NCBI GenBank assembly: GCA_025765615.1
Contig: JAIVFJ010000075.1
Coordinates: 62,001-126,000 of the forward strand
Direction of reading: 5' to 3'
DNA: 64,000 nucleotides
Source: Zopfochytrium polystomum
Lineage: Eukaryota; Chytridiomycota; Chytridiomycetes; Chytridiales; Chytridiaceae
Shown here: piece by piece, positions 12,141 to 23,477 of the stretch
Numbering within the stretch: the stretch's first letter is position 1
Layout: the number at the start of each line of letters is the position of its first letter
Program-made: the position numbers and the translations under genes
The notes under the pieces: model-generated
The model's input: only the letters and a program-made list of their open reading frames with translations
What the model was told of the DNA's origin: nothing
Databases searched by the model: none

Positions 12141-13537
12141 TCACGCCTTCTTCCCCGCAGGCTTCCTCCCAGCACCACCGCCACCACCACCAGCACCGCT
12201 GCCTTTCGCCTCCTTTCCACTCGCCTTGGCCCTCGCCGACGTCGCTCCGGCTCCTCCTCCAGCCCGTCCTTGAGCACCGGTACCGGCTTTTGCACCACAC
12301 CCGCCGCCGCCTCGGGCTGGAGCGCGGCGGACGAGCCCGTCGCGGCGCTTGAGTGTGCACGCGTCGACGCCGCCGTGCTGTTTGATGACTGGGCAATATT
12401 TTAGAAAGAATGAACAACGCTCCATTACCCGCTCCTCCAAACCCAAAAAACAAAAAACAACCGCACCGTCGTGAAAGTACGACGGCAGCGACGCAACACC
12501 GCCGCCTTTCCCCGTCTTGCCCGGCTGCTGCTTATTGGTCTTCTTGTGGCCCCAGGACGTAGCGTCGGACATTTCGACGTGGCCCGCGCTGGACTTTGGT
12601 TTGTTGATGCCTTGGTTGGCTGGCGGGTGGGGGGGGTTCAGAACGTGTTTGGGTGATTGTGATTTTTGGGAGCAGAATCCGTTTGAATAGTTTGGTAAAA
12701 AAGCGAGTACCAAATTGGAGGGGGGGAGGCGATCGCCACTCAACTGGTGAGCTCGAGGACGGCCTGATTCGCGGCGCCGCCGATGGCGCCGTTGATAGCG
12801 CCCTTTGCGGCGCCGATGGGACCGGCGAAGCCGCCGCCGACCATGGCGCCGAGGAAGGCGCCTCTTTTCATGGCGGATTTGAATCGCTCCTTGGGGTCCT
12901 TTGAGACGGGTTTACCGGGCATCATCTGTTTTTGTTTTTTCTTTCGATTAGAGGGAAACAAAAAAAAAAAAAAAAAAGGAAGAGGCAAGCACTCTTCCCC
13001 CACATTCGCGATCGCGTGCCTCCCCGGCACGTTCGATTCTCTAATCCTCTGTGCGGCCCACCTCCCGGCGTCCATGACGGCGCCGCTCGTGGCGCCGACC
13101 GCGACGGCCTTTGCGGCGCTGAGAGCTGCGGCGTGCGGGTTGAGCAGGGACTGGACGGCGGCGCCGGGGAGGGCGTTCTGGGCGCCTTTTGCGGCGGATT
13201 TGGCCGGGCGCGGGCCGGGGGGGTTCGGGTCGTTGAGGGGGACGTATTCGACGTGGGGTTCCGAAGGCTGGGGGTCGGTGGAGGCGAGGGCGATAGTAGT
13301 GGGGAGGAGGAGGAGGAGGAGGAGGAGGAGGAGAAGGGAGCGGAGGATCGGGACGGTGGAAAGGCGGCGGCGGTGAGTGTGTCGAGGCGGGGTGTTGGCG
13401 GAGGCATCGTCGTGGTCGCCGTCGTCGTAATCGGCGGCGGTGACGACGGGAGCGGCAGCGCGGTCGCCGAGGAGTCTGCGGTTGCGGCCGGCGGCGGCGA
13501 GTGGGACGGCGGCGGAGCCGGGCTGAGCACCTGGCAT
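12141..13537 (-). CDS. Secreted glycine-zipper array protein, member A
   Basis: Unrecognised family. Four exons: 13537-13004, 12925-12745, 12619-12467, 12388-12141, totalling 1,116 nt (371 residues) with no frame break. The start is set by MPGAQP, matching MIGAQP in neighbour B. A basic N-terminus precedes a poly-Leu signal or anchor segment ([16 protein letters not shown]), then [12 protein letters not shown] and PGAAVQSLLNP, then SNVPG. Exon 2 starts [11 protein letters not shown] and carries a Gly/Ala-spaced hydrophobic run (GPIGAAKGAINGAIGGAAN) ending QAVLELT. Exon 3 has [16 protein letters not shown]. Exon 4 has [13 protein letters not shown] and a Gly/Lys/Arg-rich tail. Inferred: a secreted or membrane-inserted protein with a glycine zipper. 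Together with B it forms a subfamily that has the 'SNVPG' segment fused to exon 1. Function unknown. Confidence 0.75.
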
Positions 13538-13704
13538 GGGCAACTTGTGCAGCAGCAGCAGCTTGCAGCCAAGGTTTTTTTTTTTTTGTCTGCAGCTTCT
13601 GCAGTGCTCGAATCCTTCCTTTTTGGGAAGGTGTGAAAAAAAAAGCACTTTCAACTATTGTATGATAACTTTAACGCAACGTGTCTTGTCGTGCTGCCTG
13701 CGCC

Positions 13705-13710
<6 letters not shown>

Positions 13711-13776
<66 letters not shown>

Positions 13777-13822
13777 GTCTCTCTGTCTCTCTCCCTCTCT
13801 CTCCCTCTCTCTCTCTCTCTCC
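13711..13822. repeat. (CT)n / (CTGT)-interrupted microsatellite upstream of A
   Basis: About 110 bp of CT with occasional GT interruptions, 170 bp upstream of the member A start. An A24 run follows at about 13,936. Confidence 0.9.
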
Positions 13823-14036
13823 CCGTGGAGGAGCCCGCCCACGCGGTCTCTCCTCCGCGAAAACCCAGTCGACATTGGAGTATCACATATGTACAGTCCC
13901 ACACGCTCCGACGAGAAGCAGACAACGAAGAGACAAAAAAAAAAAAAAAAAAAAAAAAAAGTGAGCGGGACAGGAACAATTGAAGCAGAACTACGTAAGT
14001 TACTACTTGGTACAACGCCTCCCTGTTCTCACACCA

Positions 14037-15366
14037 TCACTTTACCTTCCGCGCAGCCATCATCTTCCCTCCACCGCCCCCGGCGCTCCCCTTAGCACCG
14101 ATCCCTCCGCCTTTCTTTCCCTTCCCCGCCCCGCCCGCCGCCCCGCCGCCCTTGGCACTCCCAACCTTCGCGAGGTTGCAGCCGCCGCTACCACCACCGC
14201 GTGACGGCGCGCGGCGCACCATCATCACCTCGTCGCGGCGCTTGATTGTGCACGCATCCACGCCACCGTGCTGCTTGATGACTTTGTTGCGGTTTTTGTT
14301 TTTGGGGTGGGTCTCGAGGCTCAGGAGTCCGCAACAAAAGAAGCAAAAAAAAAAAAAAAGTCGATTGTACCGTCTTGAAAGTACGACGGCAGCGACGCAA
14401 CGCCTTTGCCCGTCTTGCCTGGCTGCTGCTGCTTGTTGCTCTTCGCGTGGCCCCAGGAAGTGGCGTCGGTCATTTGGACGTGGCCCGCGCTGGACTTTGG
14501 CTTGTTGATGCCTTGGTTGGCTGGCGGTGGGGGTTAAAATGTGTTATTGGGTGTAAAAGGTGATTTTTTTGGGTGGGGGGAAGTTATGGGGGGGAACTGC
14601 GGCGATCGTCACTCAACTGGTCAGCTCCAGCACGGCCTGGTTCGCGGCGCCGCCGATGCCGCCGTTGACGGCGCCGTAGGCGGCTCCGATGGGTCCGCCG
14701 AACGCGCTGCCGACCGCGGCACCGAAGATCGCGCCTTTGCGGATCGCGCGCTTGAAGCGCTCCCTGGGGTCTTTGGAGACGGGCTTGCCGGGCATCATCT
14801 TTTGATCGAATGTTTTTTTTTTTTTTTTTTGTTTTAGTTCCGGGTCACCAAAGAGTCTCTTGCACGAAGCAACAAAAAACCAACTGCTCATTTACATTCG
14901 CGAGCGCCTGCGCCCCCGGCACATTCGACCCCCTCAGCTTCTCAGCAGCCCACCTGCCGGCCTGATGCAGGCTGTGCGTGGCGGCGCCGCTCGTCGCGCC
15001 GACGACGACGGCCTTTGCGGCGCTGAGGGCCGCGCCGTGAGGGTTCAGGAGGGTCTGGACCGCGGCGCCCGGGAGCGCGTTGCCGGCGCCCTTTGCGGCG
15101 GCTTTGGCCGGGTGCGGGCCGGGCGGGGTCGGGTCGTTGAGGGGCACGTATTCGACGTGTGGTTCGGGGACGGCGTCGGTGGCGGCGAGGGTTGTGGTGG
15201 TGGGGAGGAGGAGGAGCAGGAGAGTGAAGACGAGGAGATGGAGAGGACGGCGGTGGCAGCGGCGGTGGCAGCGATGGCGGCCGACACCGGCGGCGCGGGC
15301 GGCAGTAGTGGACGCGGCTGCGACGGCGACGGCGAGGCTGCCGACGGCGGGCTGAGCACCGATCAT
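14037..15366 (-). CDS. Secreted glycine-zipper array protein, member B
   Basis: Closest paralogue of A, with the same four-exon structure and intron phases: 15366-14896, 14798-14618, 14520-14371, 14281-14037 (1,047 nt, 348 residues, no frame break). Start MIGAQPAVG; signal segment [19 protein letters not shown]; then [37 protein letters not shown] and [11 protein letters not shown]. Exon 2 reads [16 protein letters not shown] and then a run of small residues spaced by four ([16 protein letters not shown]) ending QAVLELT. Exon 3 reads [16 protein letters not shown]. Exon 4 has [10 protein letters not shown] and a Gly/Lys-rich tail ending in RKVK. The four exons and conserved splice sites in both A and B argue for real genes. 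The tail is short (about 80 residues), as in A. Confidence 0.75.
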
Positions 15367-15608
15367 GCGTCGCGCGGCTTGCTCTGGAAAAACAGGAGGA
15401 GACGCCGAGTAAATATGCAGAAATCAGGCTTCGAAAGTATGAAGCCATCACGAAGAGAGCGGCAGACAGACCACGACACACCGACAGGCGGCGGAAGACA
15501 CTGGAGGCCGGCGCGAGAGCAGACCGATCCCGCAAACTCGGTGGGGCCGAGCCGTGGTGCGACGGGGGCAGCTCCGCCGCCGCTTCCGCGCTGGTTCGGA
15601 AATAATTT

Positions 15609-15611
<3 letters not shown>

Positions 15612-15648
<37 letters not shown>
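15612..15648. repeat. Poly-T tract of about 37 bp
   Basis: Uninterrupted T run about 250 bp upstream of the member B start codon. It could be a poly(A) footprint of a retrotransposed sequence on the minus strand or simple slippage. Confidence 0.9.
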
Positions 15649-15650
<2 letters not shown>

Positions 15651-16161
15651 GTGTTGTTATTGGCGCAGCGAGGAACGCAACAGTATGACCTCGATTCCCC
15701 ATGCAGGCGGGGCGGGACGGCGGGGCCTACTCGCTCTTCCCCACCAGATACCGCGTGCCTCCGAGACTCTTTGGTTAGCATTCTGTCTCTCGTTACGTCA
15801 CGCGTCTATCGCTCATTAAAGACCGAGCTCCGTTGTTTAGTGAATTGTACAATACCGTCCGATATTCGCGCAACACCGGCGCAGAGACGTGCAAGAAGTG
15901 GGTCAAGACGGAAGAAACGAAAAGTGGAAAAGACCAAGAAACAGACCCAAAGAGCGATAAAAATGGAGGGAGGGCAAAATGCAGAGATGATACATGTGCG
16001 ACCGCAGTATTGACGACCAGCTCACTTCGTCTTGGCCGGGTTTTTCGTCGGCACCGGGTCTCTGGCTCGCTGGTTTTTCATCGCCGTCCGATTTCACCTG
16101 TTTATACTTGACGCTTTGGCGCAACGAGATCATCGGCGTCGGGTCCCTGGCCCTCACCGGT

Positions 16162-16701
16162 CTAAACCCTCCTCGCTTTGGCACGGCCGGGACCGCAAGC
16201 CTCACTACTCCCGCCACCTTCGACTGCGGTTCCCTGGCGCCGTGGTGCGTAGCCCCCAGGGCCGCCTTTCACGACGCTGACGTTGCCCTTGCCGTTGGCC
16301 TTCAAAGCCTGGCTACTTGGCCCGCCGGCGCCTCCGCTCTCGCTCGACGCCGTGCGTCGAATCATCCCGCCGGCGACGGGTATGTTCGGCCCTTGGTTGA
16401 GGGTAGGGACAGAAAAAAACCATAGCTAGACATTCCCCTCCCTCCCCGTAAAACGAAATGAAAAATTTCTACAAACTAGTCAACTCCAGTCCTGCCTGGT
16501 TCTCGGTGCTACCAATCGCCCCGACGGCGAGGACTGTGGAGCTCGGGAGGGCGAGGAGGAAGTGGATGAAGACAAGGACAAGTACACGGCGGAAATGGAG
16601 GAGGTTGGGGCGGTGGGGCGCGACACCGCGGCAGCAGACGGCACCAATGGCCGCCTCTGCGTCGGCGCCGACGAGGAAGCGGGGGGCTGAGCACCGGTCA
16701 T
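16162..16701 (-). pseudogene. Decayed array member C
   Basis: Starts MTGAQPPASS, like A and B, with a hydrophobic segment in another frame (VLVLVFIHFLLALPSSTVLA) joined almost directly to AIGSTENQAGLELTS, the end of the glycine-zipper exon. The whole Ala/Gly domain and most of the zipper are missing. After an intron-like gap comes NQGPNIPV, corresponding to NQG(I/L)NxPK, then a Gly/Lys tail ending in ARRV. The deletion plus frame shift indicate a truncated, probably dead copy that still sits in the head-to-tail order. Confidence 0.6.
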
Positions 16702-16928
16702 TTGACAGAAGCAGTTTGCCCTAGCAGAGCTCCACCACCGATCTTACACGTGCAGAAGCCGCCCCGAGGGTGAAGGAAGCAATGTGTGAGAGGATTTCAG
16801 AAGGAGGCAGACACTGGTGGAGGTGCCACCGAGGAGACTGATCCCGAAGACTCGGGGCCGAGCCGTCTCCGGGTGCGTTTCTCCCGATTCCGCCGGGCTG
16901 AGCTTGAAGAGAGATGGGAGACAACAAG

Positions 16929-16945
16929 AGAGAGAGAGGGAGAGG

Positions 16946-17032
<87 letters not shown>
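16929..17032. repeat. (GA)n microsatellite upstream of C
   Basis: About 100 bp of GA with a few G/C interruptions at its left end, 230 bp upstream of the start of decayed copy C. On the array coding strand it reads (CT)n. Confidence 0.9.
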
Positions 17033-17035
<3 letters not shown>

Positions 17036-17399
17036 CACTTGTCCCCGAATTTCGTGAAGTGGTTTTCAAGGCGTCAGCTAGTGAAGAAAAAATCAAGGCA
17101 AAAAACAGTGAAAATCAAGTTCGAAAGTCTGGATGAGAAAAAAAAATAAATTTCGATATTCTTTACGTCTGTGAAAAGTAAAAAAAAACCCAAAGGAAAC
17201 CGCCATTTGACACAAGACGACAAGACCAGGATCATGTTTTTTTTAATTTTTATTTTTTTTTTTAGTAAGATTGGGAGCGGAGTCAGTGACTACAACGAAC
17301 GCAACAGGGTCAAACAAAAGGAACTGGAACAAAAATAGGGCAAAACCATTTTCCGAACGCACTCGCACTACTACTTCTTCCCGGGCGCTCTCGTGCACG

Positions 17400-17880
17400 C
17401 CGCCCCCACATGAGACTTGTGCCTTTGTGCGGTGCCGACGGCCGACGTCCAAACCGCCCCTCCGAGGGCCGCCAGTTTGGATGTCGACTTATTCGCCGAG
17501 GCCGGCACCGCAGGCGTCGTTTTTTTGCGGCAGAAAGCGACACTGGCTCTTTGCAAGCACCTTTGCATCCGCCGCGGGCACCGCCGCAACTTTGCCCGGC
17601 GCGCTTCACTTCGCCGCCGTAGCGCTATTCGGCGCCACCGTTCACTCCCAATGCTGCTGCCGAAACCTTGCCTTGCTTTCCGGGCCGCCGCCCGTCGCTC
17701 GCCGACGCTGGCTCCACCGGTGGTGTGGTCTTTGCCATCAGAGCGACGGCAGACCTCTTGCCGGCCGTCGTTGCCGCCGCGACGCCAGTTTTTAGGCCCT
17801 TACCTTTCGCCGCCGTATTCGCCTTGGAGCTCGTTGGTGCATCGGCTGTGGCGACGGAGGGGGAGGGGGGGGGGGGGCGG
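17400..17880 (-). pseudogene. Lys/Ala-rich tail remnant, possible array member D
   Basis: The minus strand contains Ala/Lys/Gly-rich blocks (for example KGLKTGVAAATTAGKRSAVA and GKVSAAALGVNGGAE) that resemble the tails of E and J but are interrupted by stops. No signal peptide, zipper or NQG motif was found upstream. This is consistent with the 3' end of a decayed family member, but composition alone could mimic it. Confidence 0.35.
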
Positions 17881-18026
17881 AAACGTCACACACCGTATTG
17901 TGCGCGGCGGGAGAAGTAGGCGTGCGAGTTGTTCTCACGCGATCTGTAACAACATTTTTTCTTTGATGGATTTCCGCCTCTGTCCCTTGCCCAATCGCAA
18001 TCATCCACTTCGTGTTTGCGGTATTC

Positions 18027-18089
18027 AAATGATCACCACCAATAAACGCCAGGCTTCCGAAGCTTGGCGTTTATTGGCGGTGGTCATTT
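18027..18089. repeat. Near-perfect 30-bp inverted repeat with 3-nt loop
   Basis: Arms 18027-18056 and 18060-18089 pair at 27 Watson-Crick and 2 G-U positions with one mismatch; the loop is CCG. It lies about 500 bp downstream of the member E stop codon. It could be a foldback element, a small-RNA hairpin or a cruciform-forming site. Confidence 0.85.
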
Positions 18090-18590
18090 TGATCAGTAGT
18101 TCGACAGATTTAACTCACCTGGACAACAATGCAAGCCCCCTTTCAAAGGTTTGGCATATTGCAACAGCATTTTTTGCGAGCACGTACAGCGTAGTTGGTT
18201 GAGTCAGCGCAACGAAATTGAATAGACTAGGACAGTCGCAGACGGCACTGTTTGACGAGCAAATAAGTTTGGCTGCCTTCCATCCCCACCCTGTCCCTCT
18301 GCACACCTTACCATCCCGGTTTGCCCGCAGGACCCCTCCTCTCCAACCCTCACACTCCTTCTCTTCCTCATATTTGCGGTAGTGATACTTGGTTTTTTTT
18401 ATTTTATGTTGTACAAATCGCCCCGTCCTCCTCCTGCCACAGCGCTCAGGGGATTGACCAAATGAAAAAGAGAAACGAAAAAAAGGACGCAAAAGGGAAA
18501 AAGCTCTACAGCCTGTGTCACAGCCTGTTTGGGAACATGTCCAAGGTTACTACATGTAACAGCAGTGTGAAGTATCGCCTCTCTAGCCTT

Positions 18591-21500
18591 TCACTTCTTC
18601 TTGGCCGCGGCTTTCGCCGCCGGAGCTGCTTTTGTCGCAGCCGGAGCCGCTTTCGCAGCGGCCGCTGGTTTGGCCGCCGCTGCTGGTTTTGCGGCCGCAG
18701 TCGCCGATTTGGCGGCCGCAGCGGGTCTCGAAGCAGCGGCCGCCTTTGCGGGTGCCGTCGATTTTGCAGCCACCGCTGGCCTCGCAGCCGCGGCTGCCGG
18801 TTTCGCCGGCGTCTTTGCAGCCTGCGCAGCCGGTTTCGTCGTCTTTGCCGCCGCCGTCGAGCGGGCCGCCGCCGCCGCGGGAGTCTTTGCCGCGGCGGCT
18901 TTTGCCGCGGGAGCCTTGGGGCCGGCAGCCTTTGCCGCGGGAGCCTTGGAAGCGGCAGTTTTTGCCGCCGGAGCCTTGCCCGCGGCAGCCTTCGCCACTG
19001 GCGTCTTGGCCGCGCTGCCGCCCTTGGCGGCTCCTGCTGCCTTACCCGCTGGCGCGGCTCCGCCGGTGCCCTTCTTACCAGCCGCGGCCGCCCCTGCAGT
19101 CTTTGCCGACGTCGCCGCCGCACCGCCCTTCTTGGCAGCAGTCGCCGCAGGTGATTTACCCGCGCCGCCCTTGGCGGCGGCGGCGGCGGTGCCCTTCTTA
19201 CCAGCCGCGGCCGCCCCTGTAGTCTTTGCCGATGTCGTCGCCGCGCCGCCCTTCTTGGCAGCAGTCGCCGCAGGTGATTTACCAGCGCCGCCCTTGGCGG
19301 CGGCGGTGGCGGTGCCTTTCTTCCCGGCCGCGGCCGCCCCTGCAGTCTTTGCTGATGTCGTCGCCGCTCCGCCCTTCTTGGCAGCAGTCGCCGCAGGCGA
19401 TTTAGCCGCGCCGCCTTTGGTGGCGGCGGCGGCGCCCTTCTTACCAGCCGCGGCCGCCCCTGTCGTCTTTGCCGACGTCGACGCCGCGCCGCCCTTCTTG
19501 CCAGCAGTCGTCGCAGGTGATTTACTCGCGCCGCCCTTGGCGGCGGCGGTGGCGGTGCCTTTCTTCCCGGCCGCGGCCGCCCCTGTAGTCTTTGCCGACG
19601 TCGCCGCCCCGCCGCCCTTCTTGGCAGCAGTTGCCGCAGGTGATTTACCTGCGCCGCCTTTGGCGGCGGCTGCGGCGGTGCCTTTCTTCCCGGCCGCGGC
19701 CGCCCCTGTAGTCTTTGCCGATGTCGTCGCCGCGTCGCCCTTCTTGCCAGCAGTCGCCGCAGGCGATTTACCCGCGCCGCCCTTGGCGGCGGCGGTGGCG
19801 GTGCCCTTCTTACCAGCCGCGGCCGGCCCGGTAGTCTTTGCCGACGTCGCCGCGCCGCCTTTCTTGCCAGCAGTCGCCGCAGGTGATTTACCCGCGCCGC
19901 CCTTGGCGGCGGCGGCGGCGGTGCCCTTCTTACCAGCCGCGGCGGCCCCTGCAGTCTTTGCCGACGTCGCCGCGCCGCCCTTCTTGGCAGCAGTCGTCGC
20001 AGGTGATTTACCCGCGCCGCCCTTGGCGGCGGCGGTGGCGGTGCCTTTCTTCCCGGCCGCGGCTGCCCCTGCAGTCTTTGCCGACGTCGTCGCCGCGCCG
20101 CCCTTCTTGCCAGCAGTCGCCGCAGGCGATTTACCCGCGCCGCCTTTGGCGGCGGTGGCGGTGCCTTTCTTCCCGGCCGCGGCCGCCCCTGCGGTCTTTG
20201 CCGACGTCGCCGCCGCGCCGCCCTTCTTGCCAGCGGCCGCGGTCGAGGGGGCCTTTGCCGTGGTGCCCTTCTTGCCAGCGGCCGCTGCCGAAGCGGGGGC
20301 CTTGGCGTTGCCTTTTGCAGCACCACCTTTCGCCGTCGTGGTCGCACCGCCCTTCTTGCCAGCGGCTGCTGTCGCAGGGCCCTTTCCTGTGGTACCCTTC
20401 TTGCCAGCTGCCGCTGCCGCCGTGGGTGCCTTAGCGGTACCTTTAGCGGTACCACTGGTCTTGGCCGTCGTCGTCGCCGCCGCACCGCCCTTCTTGCCAG
20501 CCGTTGCCGCAGTTGCTTTGCCGGCGCCAGCCTTAGCCGTGCTGCCGCCTCTTGCCGTTGTCGCGACGCCTCCCTTCTTGCCGGCGGCCACTGCCGCAGC
20601 GGGAGCCTTGGCGTTGCCTTTGGCGGTTCCACCGGCCTTACCCTTGGCCGCTGCTGACGTCGCGGCGGGGGTCTTGGCAGTGCCTTTCGCGGTACCACCG
20701 GTCTTGGCCTTGGCCGCTGTCACCGCCGCCCCGCCCTTCTTTCCAGCAGCAGCAGCAGGCGTCTTGCCGGTGCCGACCTTCGTAGCGACGCCTGACTTCT
20801 GCTTCGCGGCGTTGGCACGCCGTGGACGGCGCCGCACCGCCCTTCTTGCCAGCGGCTGCTGAAGCTAGCGCCTTGCCGTTGCCTTTCGCCGCACCACCAG
20901 CCTTGGCCGCCGTCGCCGCTACGCCGCCCTTCTTGCCAGCGGCAGCCGCGGTCGTCTTGCCGGTGCCGGCCTTTGCGGCGGTGCCGCCCCTCGCCGTCGT
21001 CGCGCCACCCTTCTTGCCGGCAGCAGCCGCAGGCGTCTTGGCGGTGCCAACCTTTGCAGCAACTCCTTTTTGATTCGAGGCCTTCGCAGACGCTGGCGCC
21101 GCGCCGCCCTTCTGGCCCGCCTTTGCATGCCGCAGCGGGGGCCTTGGAGCTGCCTTTCGCGGTTCCAGCAGCCTTTGCACCCTTTGCCGTCGTCGCCGTC
21201 GCCGTCGCCGCCGCGCCGCCCTTCTTGCCAGTAGCAGCAGCCGCAGTCGTCTTGCCCGCGCCGGTGCCGCTCTTCGCCGAGTTGCCGCCGCCCCTCGCCG
21301 CCGCCGCGGCGCCGTCCTTCTTGCCGGTCTGGGCCGCCGTCGTCTTTGCAGACCCGCCGGTCGTAGCCTTACCGCCCGGCGTCGCCGCCGTCCCCGCGCC
21401 GCCGCCGTTCTTTTTGCCAGCAGCAGTCGCCGCGGTCGCCGCGGTCGCCCCGCCCTTCTTCCCCGCACCGACGACGGCGGCCGCCGCTCCCGTTTTCGCG

Positions 21501-22941
21501 CCACCACCGCCGCCGGCCGCCGCCTTTGCCGATGCGCTCGCGCCGGCGCCGCCCTTCTTGCTCGCACCCGCCGCCCGCCGCCGCCGCGGGCGTCCCAGCA
21601 GCCGCCTTCCCGCCCGCCGCCTTCCCCACCAACTGTCTTGTCCACCGCGGCCGCCGCGGCACCGGTACCCTTCCCGGTCTTTGCCGGCACCGCCCTGGTC
21701 GACATTGGCTCCGCCCCCCCCGCCGCCCCGGGCGACTTGGCGTTCCCGGCACCACCCTTCTTGCACGCAGCGCCCGCGCGGCGGAACAGCCCCGCGCCGA
21801 AGCCGCCGTCGCGGCGGCGGAGGCACGCGGCGTCGCCTCCGTTCGACTTCCAGGTTTTTGCGTTGGTCATTTCGATGTCGCCCGGGCCTTGTTTTTTGTT
21901 AATGCCTGGCGGGTCTTTTGGTAACGGCGGCGCCTTCCAGTTTTTTGCATTGGTCATTTCGATGTCGCCCGGGCTGTGTTTGGGATTGTTGATGCCTTGG
22001 TTGCCTGCCGGTTCCGCCAAGGTAACAATCAAGAGATGAGACAGGTTAGTGTGGGGACGCACGTGGGAAGCGAAAATTCCGCCCCCCAAAACTCCCGCTC
22101 AACTCAACTGGTGACCTCCAGCACAGCCTGATTCGCGGCGCCGCCGATAGCGCCAGAGACGGCGCCGACCGCCGCGCCGTGGAGCCCGCCGCCGGTGACG
22201 AGGCCTACGCCGGCGCCGGTCAGGCCGCCCTTGACGGCGGCGTCTTTGATGCGGCCGCCGGCGGTCTGGGCGGGCGGGCCGCCGGTGGGGATCATCTTTA
22301 AATTTTGGAAGGAGGGGCGGGAAGGAGGTCTAGTTAGTTAGGGGTCAGGATTGGGGAGTTTTTCTTTTTATTTTTTTTTTTGTTCGGGGTTACCTTTGCC
22401 AGGGTAGACGAACCGGGCTTGTTGCTGTCGTAGAGCTTGTTTTGCACGCCCTACGTCGGCGCCGAAGTGTTACGCAAAGAAGGTACTCCCTCATCGCACA
22501 CACCGCCCGCTCCGCGCTCCATACCTTTGTTGTCTCATACACGTTTGCAAGCGTCGGCCCCGCCTTCTCCATGCCAACAGCCGCAGCCGCTCCCGCCGCG
22601 ACCGACTTGCCCGCGGCGACCACTGCGTTGCCCGGGTTAAACGCGGCCTGGACCAGCGCGCCAGGTACAGACTCCTTTGCGCCCTTGACGGCGGTCTTGA
22701 CCAGGTCCTCCTTCTTGGGCTTTTCGTCGACGGGCTTTGTGTCGAACTGGAGGTTCTGGCTGTCGAGGGTTTGGGAGGCGGAGTTTGGGTTGAAGGTGCC
22801 GCGTTTTTTGGTTTGGGCGTGGGCGAGGGGGGCGGTGGAGGCGAGGAGGAGGAGGAGGGCGACGGCGAGGAGGACGAGGAGGAGGGGCTTGCCGGGAGGG
22901 TGGTGGGCCGCGGGGCGCGGCCTCGGCGAGGGGTTTTTCAT
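18591..22941 (-). CDS. Secreted array protein, member E, giant Lys/Ala/Gly tail
   Basis: Exons 22941-22525 (139 codons), 22450-22394 (19 codons), 22295-22109, then 22004-18591. Signal peptide LLLVLLAVALLLLLAS...LAHA; then FNPNSASQTLDSQNLQFD, KGAKESVPGALVQAAFNP and GKSVAAGAAAAVGME. The 19-codon exon carries KLYDSNKPGSSTLAK. The zipper exon starts MIPTGG and ends [15 protein letters not shown]. Exon 4 begins NQGINNPKHSPGDIEMTNAK, and a second copy of GDIEMTNAKTW follows; then ACLRRRD and about 1,100 residues of Lys/Ala/Gly repeats ending AAPAAKAAAKKK. The tail is broken by four frame changes (near 21,630, 21,570, 21,130 and 20,830), each equal to one extra base, so the annotated frame is not continuous. 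This may be assembly error or true decay. Function unknown; predicted secreted polycation. Confidence 0.7.
19060..20220 (-). repeat. About ten tandem 120-bp units coding a 40-residue repeat
   Basis: Within the tail of E, a unit of about 40 residues (core GAAAAGKKGTATAAAKGGAG, then KSPAATAAKKGGAATTSAKT) recurs about ten times with small substitutions, in one open frame. At DNA level it is a GC-rich minisatellite of about 120 bp per unit. The complementary strand is also open throughout, a consequence of the codon composition. Confidence 0.85.
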
Positions 22942-23350
22942 TAGCTGAAGATGGCCTCTTGAGGCGGGGTGAAAGTTTTCGTTGATCGGTTTCGCTGCGG
23001 GGGTTGGGAACAAGCGCTGTGTGGTCCAACGCTCTCGCTGATGCTTCTGCGTTTCTTTCTTCTCTTCTCCTCCACCCCCCTTATATGAGAGCTCTGTCGG
23101 ACTTTTCACCAAAGAAGAAGGGCGAGGCGGGCAAGTTTGGGCGTCGCCTTCGCCATTCACGGGCTCGCGGAATCCCAGTCAGACACAGAAGCAAACGATC
23201 GAGCGGATGTGATTTTTTTTACGCAACAGGTAGAGCGCTGCGCCATTTCCTGACAGTCTCCCCCAGCGCTCGCGTTGTTTTTTTTTTTGGTTTTGTTTGG
23301 TATGCGTGTGGTAAGTGCTTAGCCCCTGGACTCGCCAGCGAGCGCCTAGC

Positions 23351-23477
<127 letters not shown>

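Noticed and set aside
19060..20220. Regular repeats considered as a CRISPR array.
   Set aside because: Units are contiguous, coding, diverged and about 120 bp; there are no spacers, and the genome is eukaryotic.
18601..20862. Uninterrupted 753-codon Ala/Pro/Phe-rich frame on the plus strand.
   Set aside because: It is the exact complement of the Lys/Ala/Gly tail of member E; the openness follows from GC-rich codons GCC/GGC/AAG. No signal, domain or splice logic. The same applies to 31917-33839 opposite member J.
18591..22004. Lys/Ala-rich tails considered as linker histone H1.
   Set aside because: No globular H15 winged-helix domain; the proteins start with signal peptides and contain a hydrophobic zipper, which does not fit a nuclear histone.
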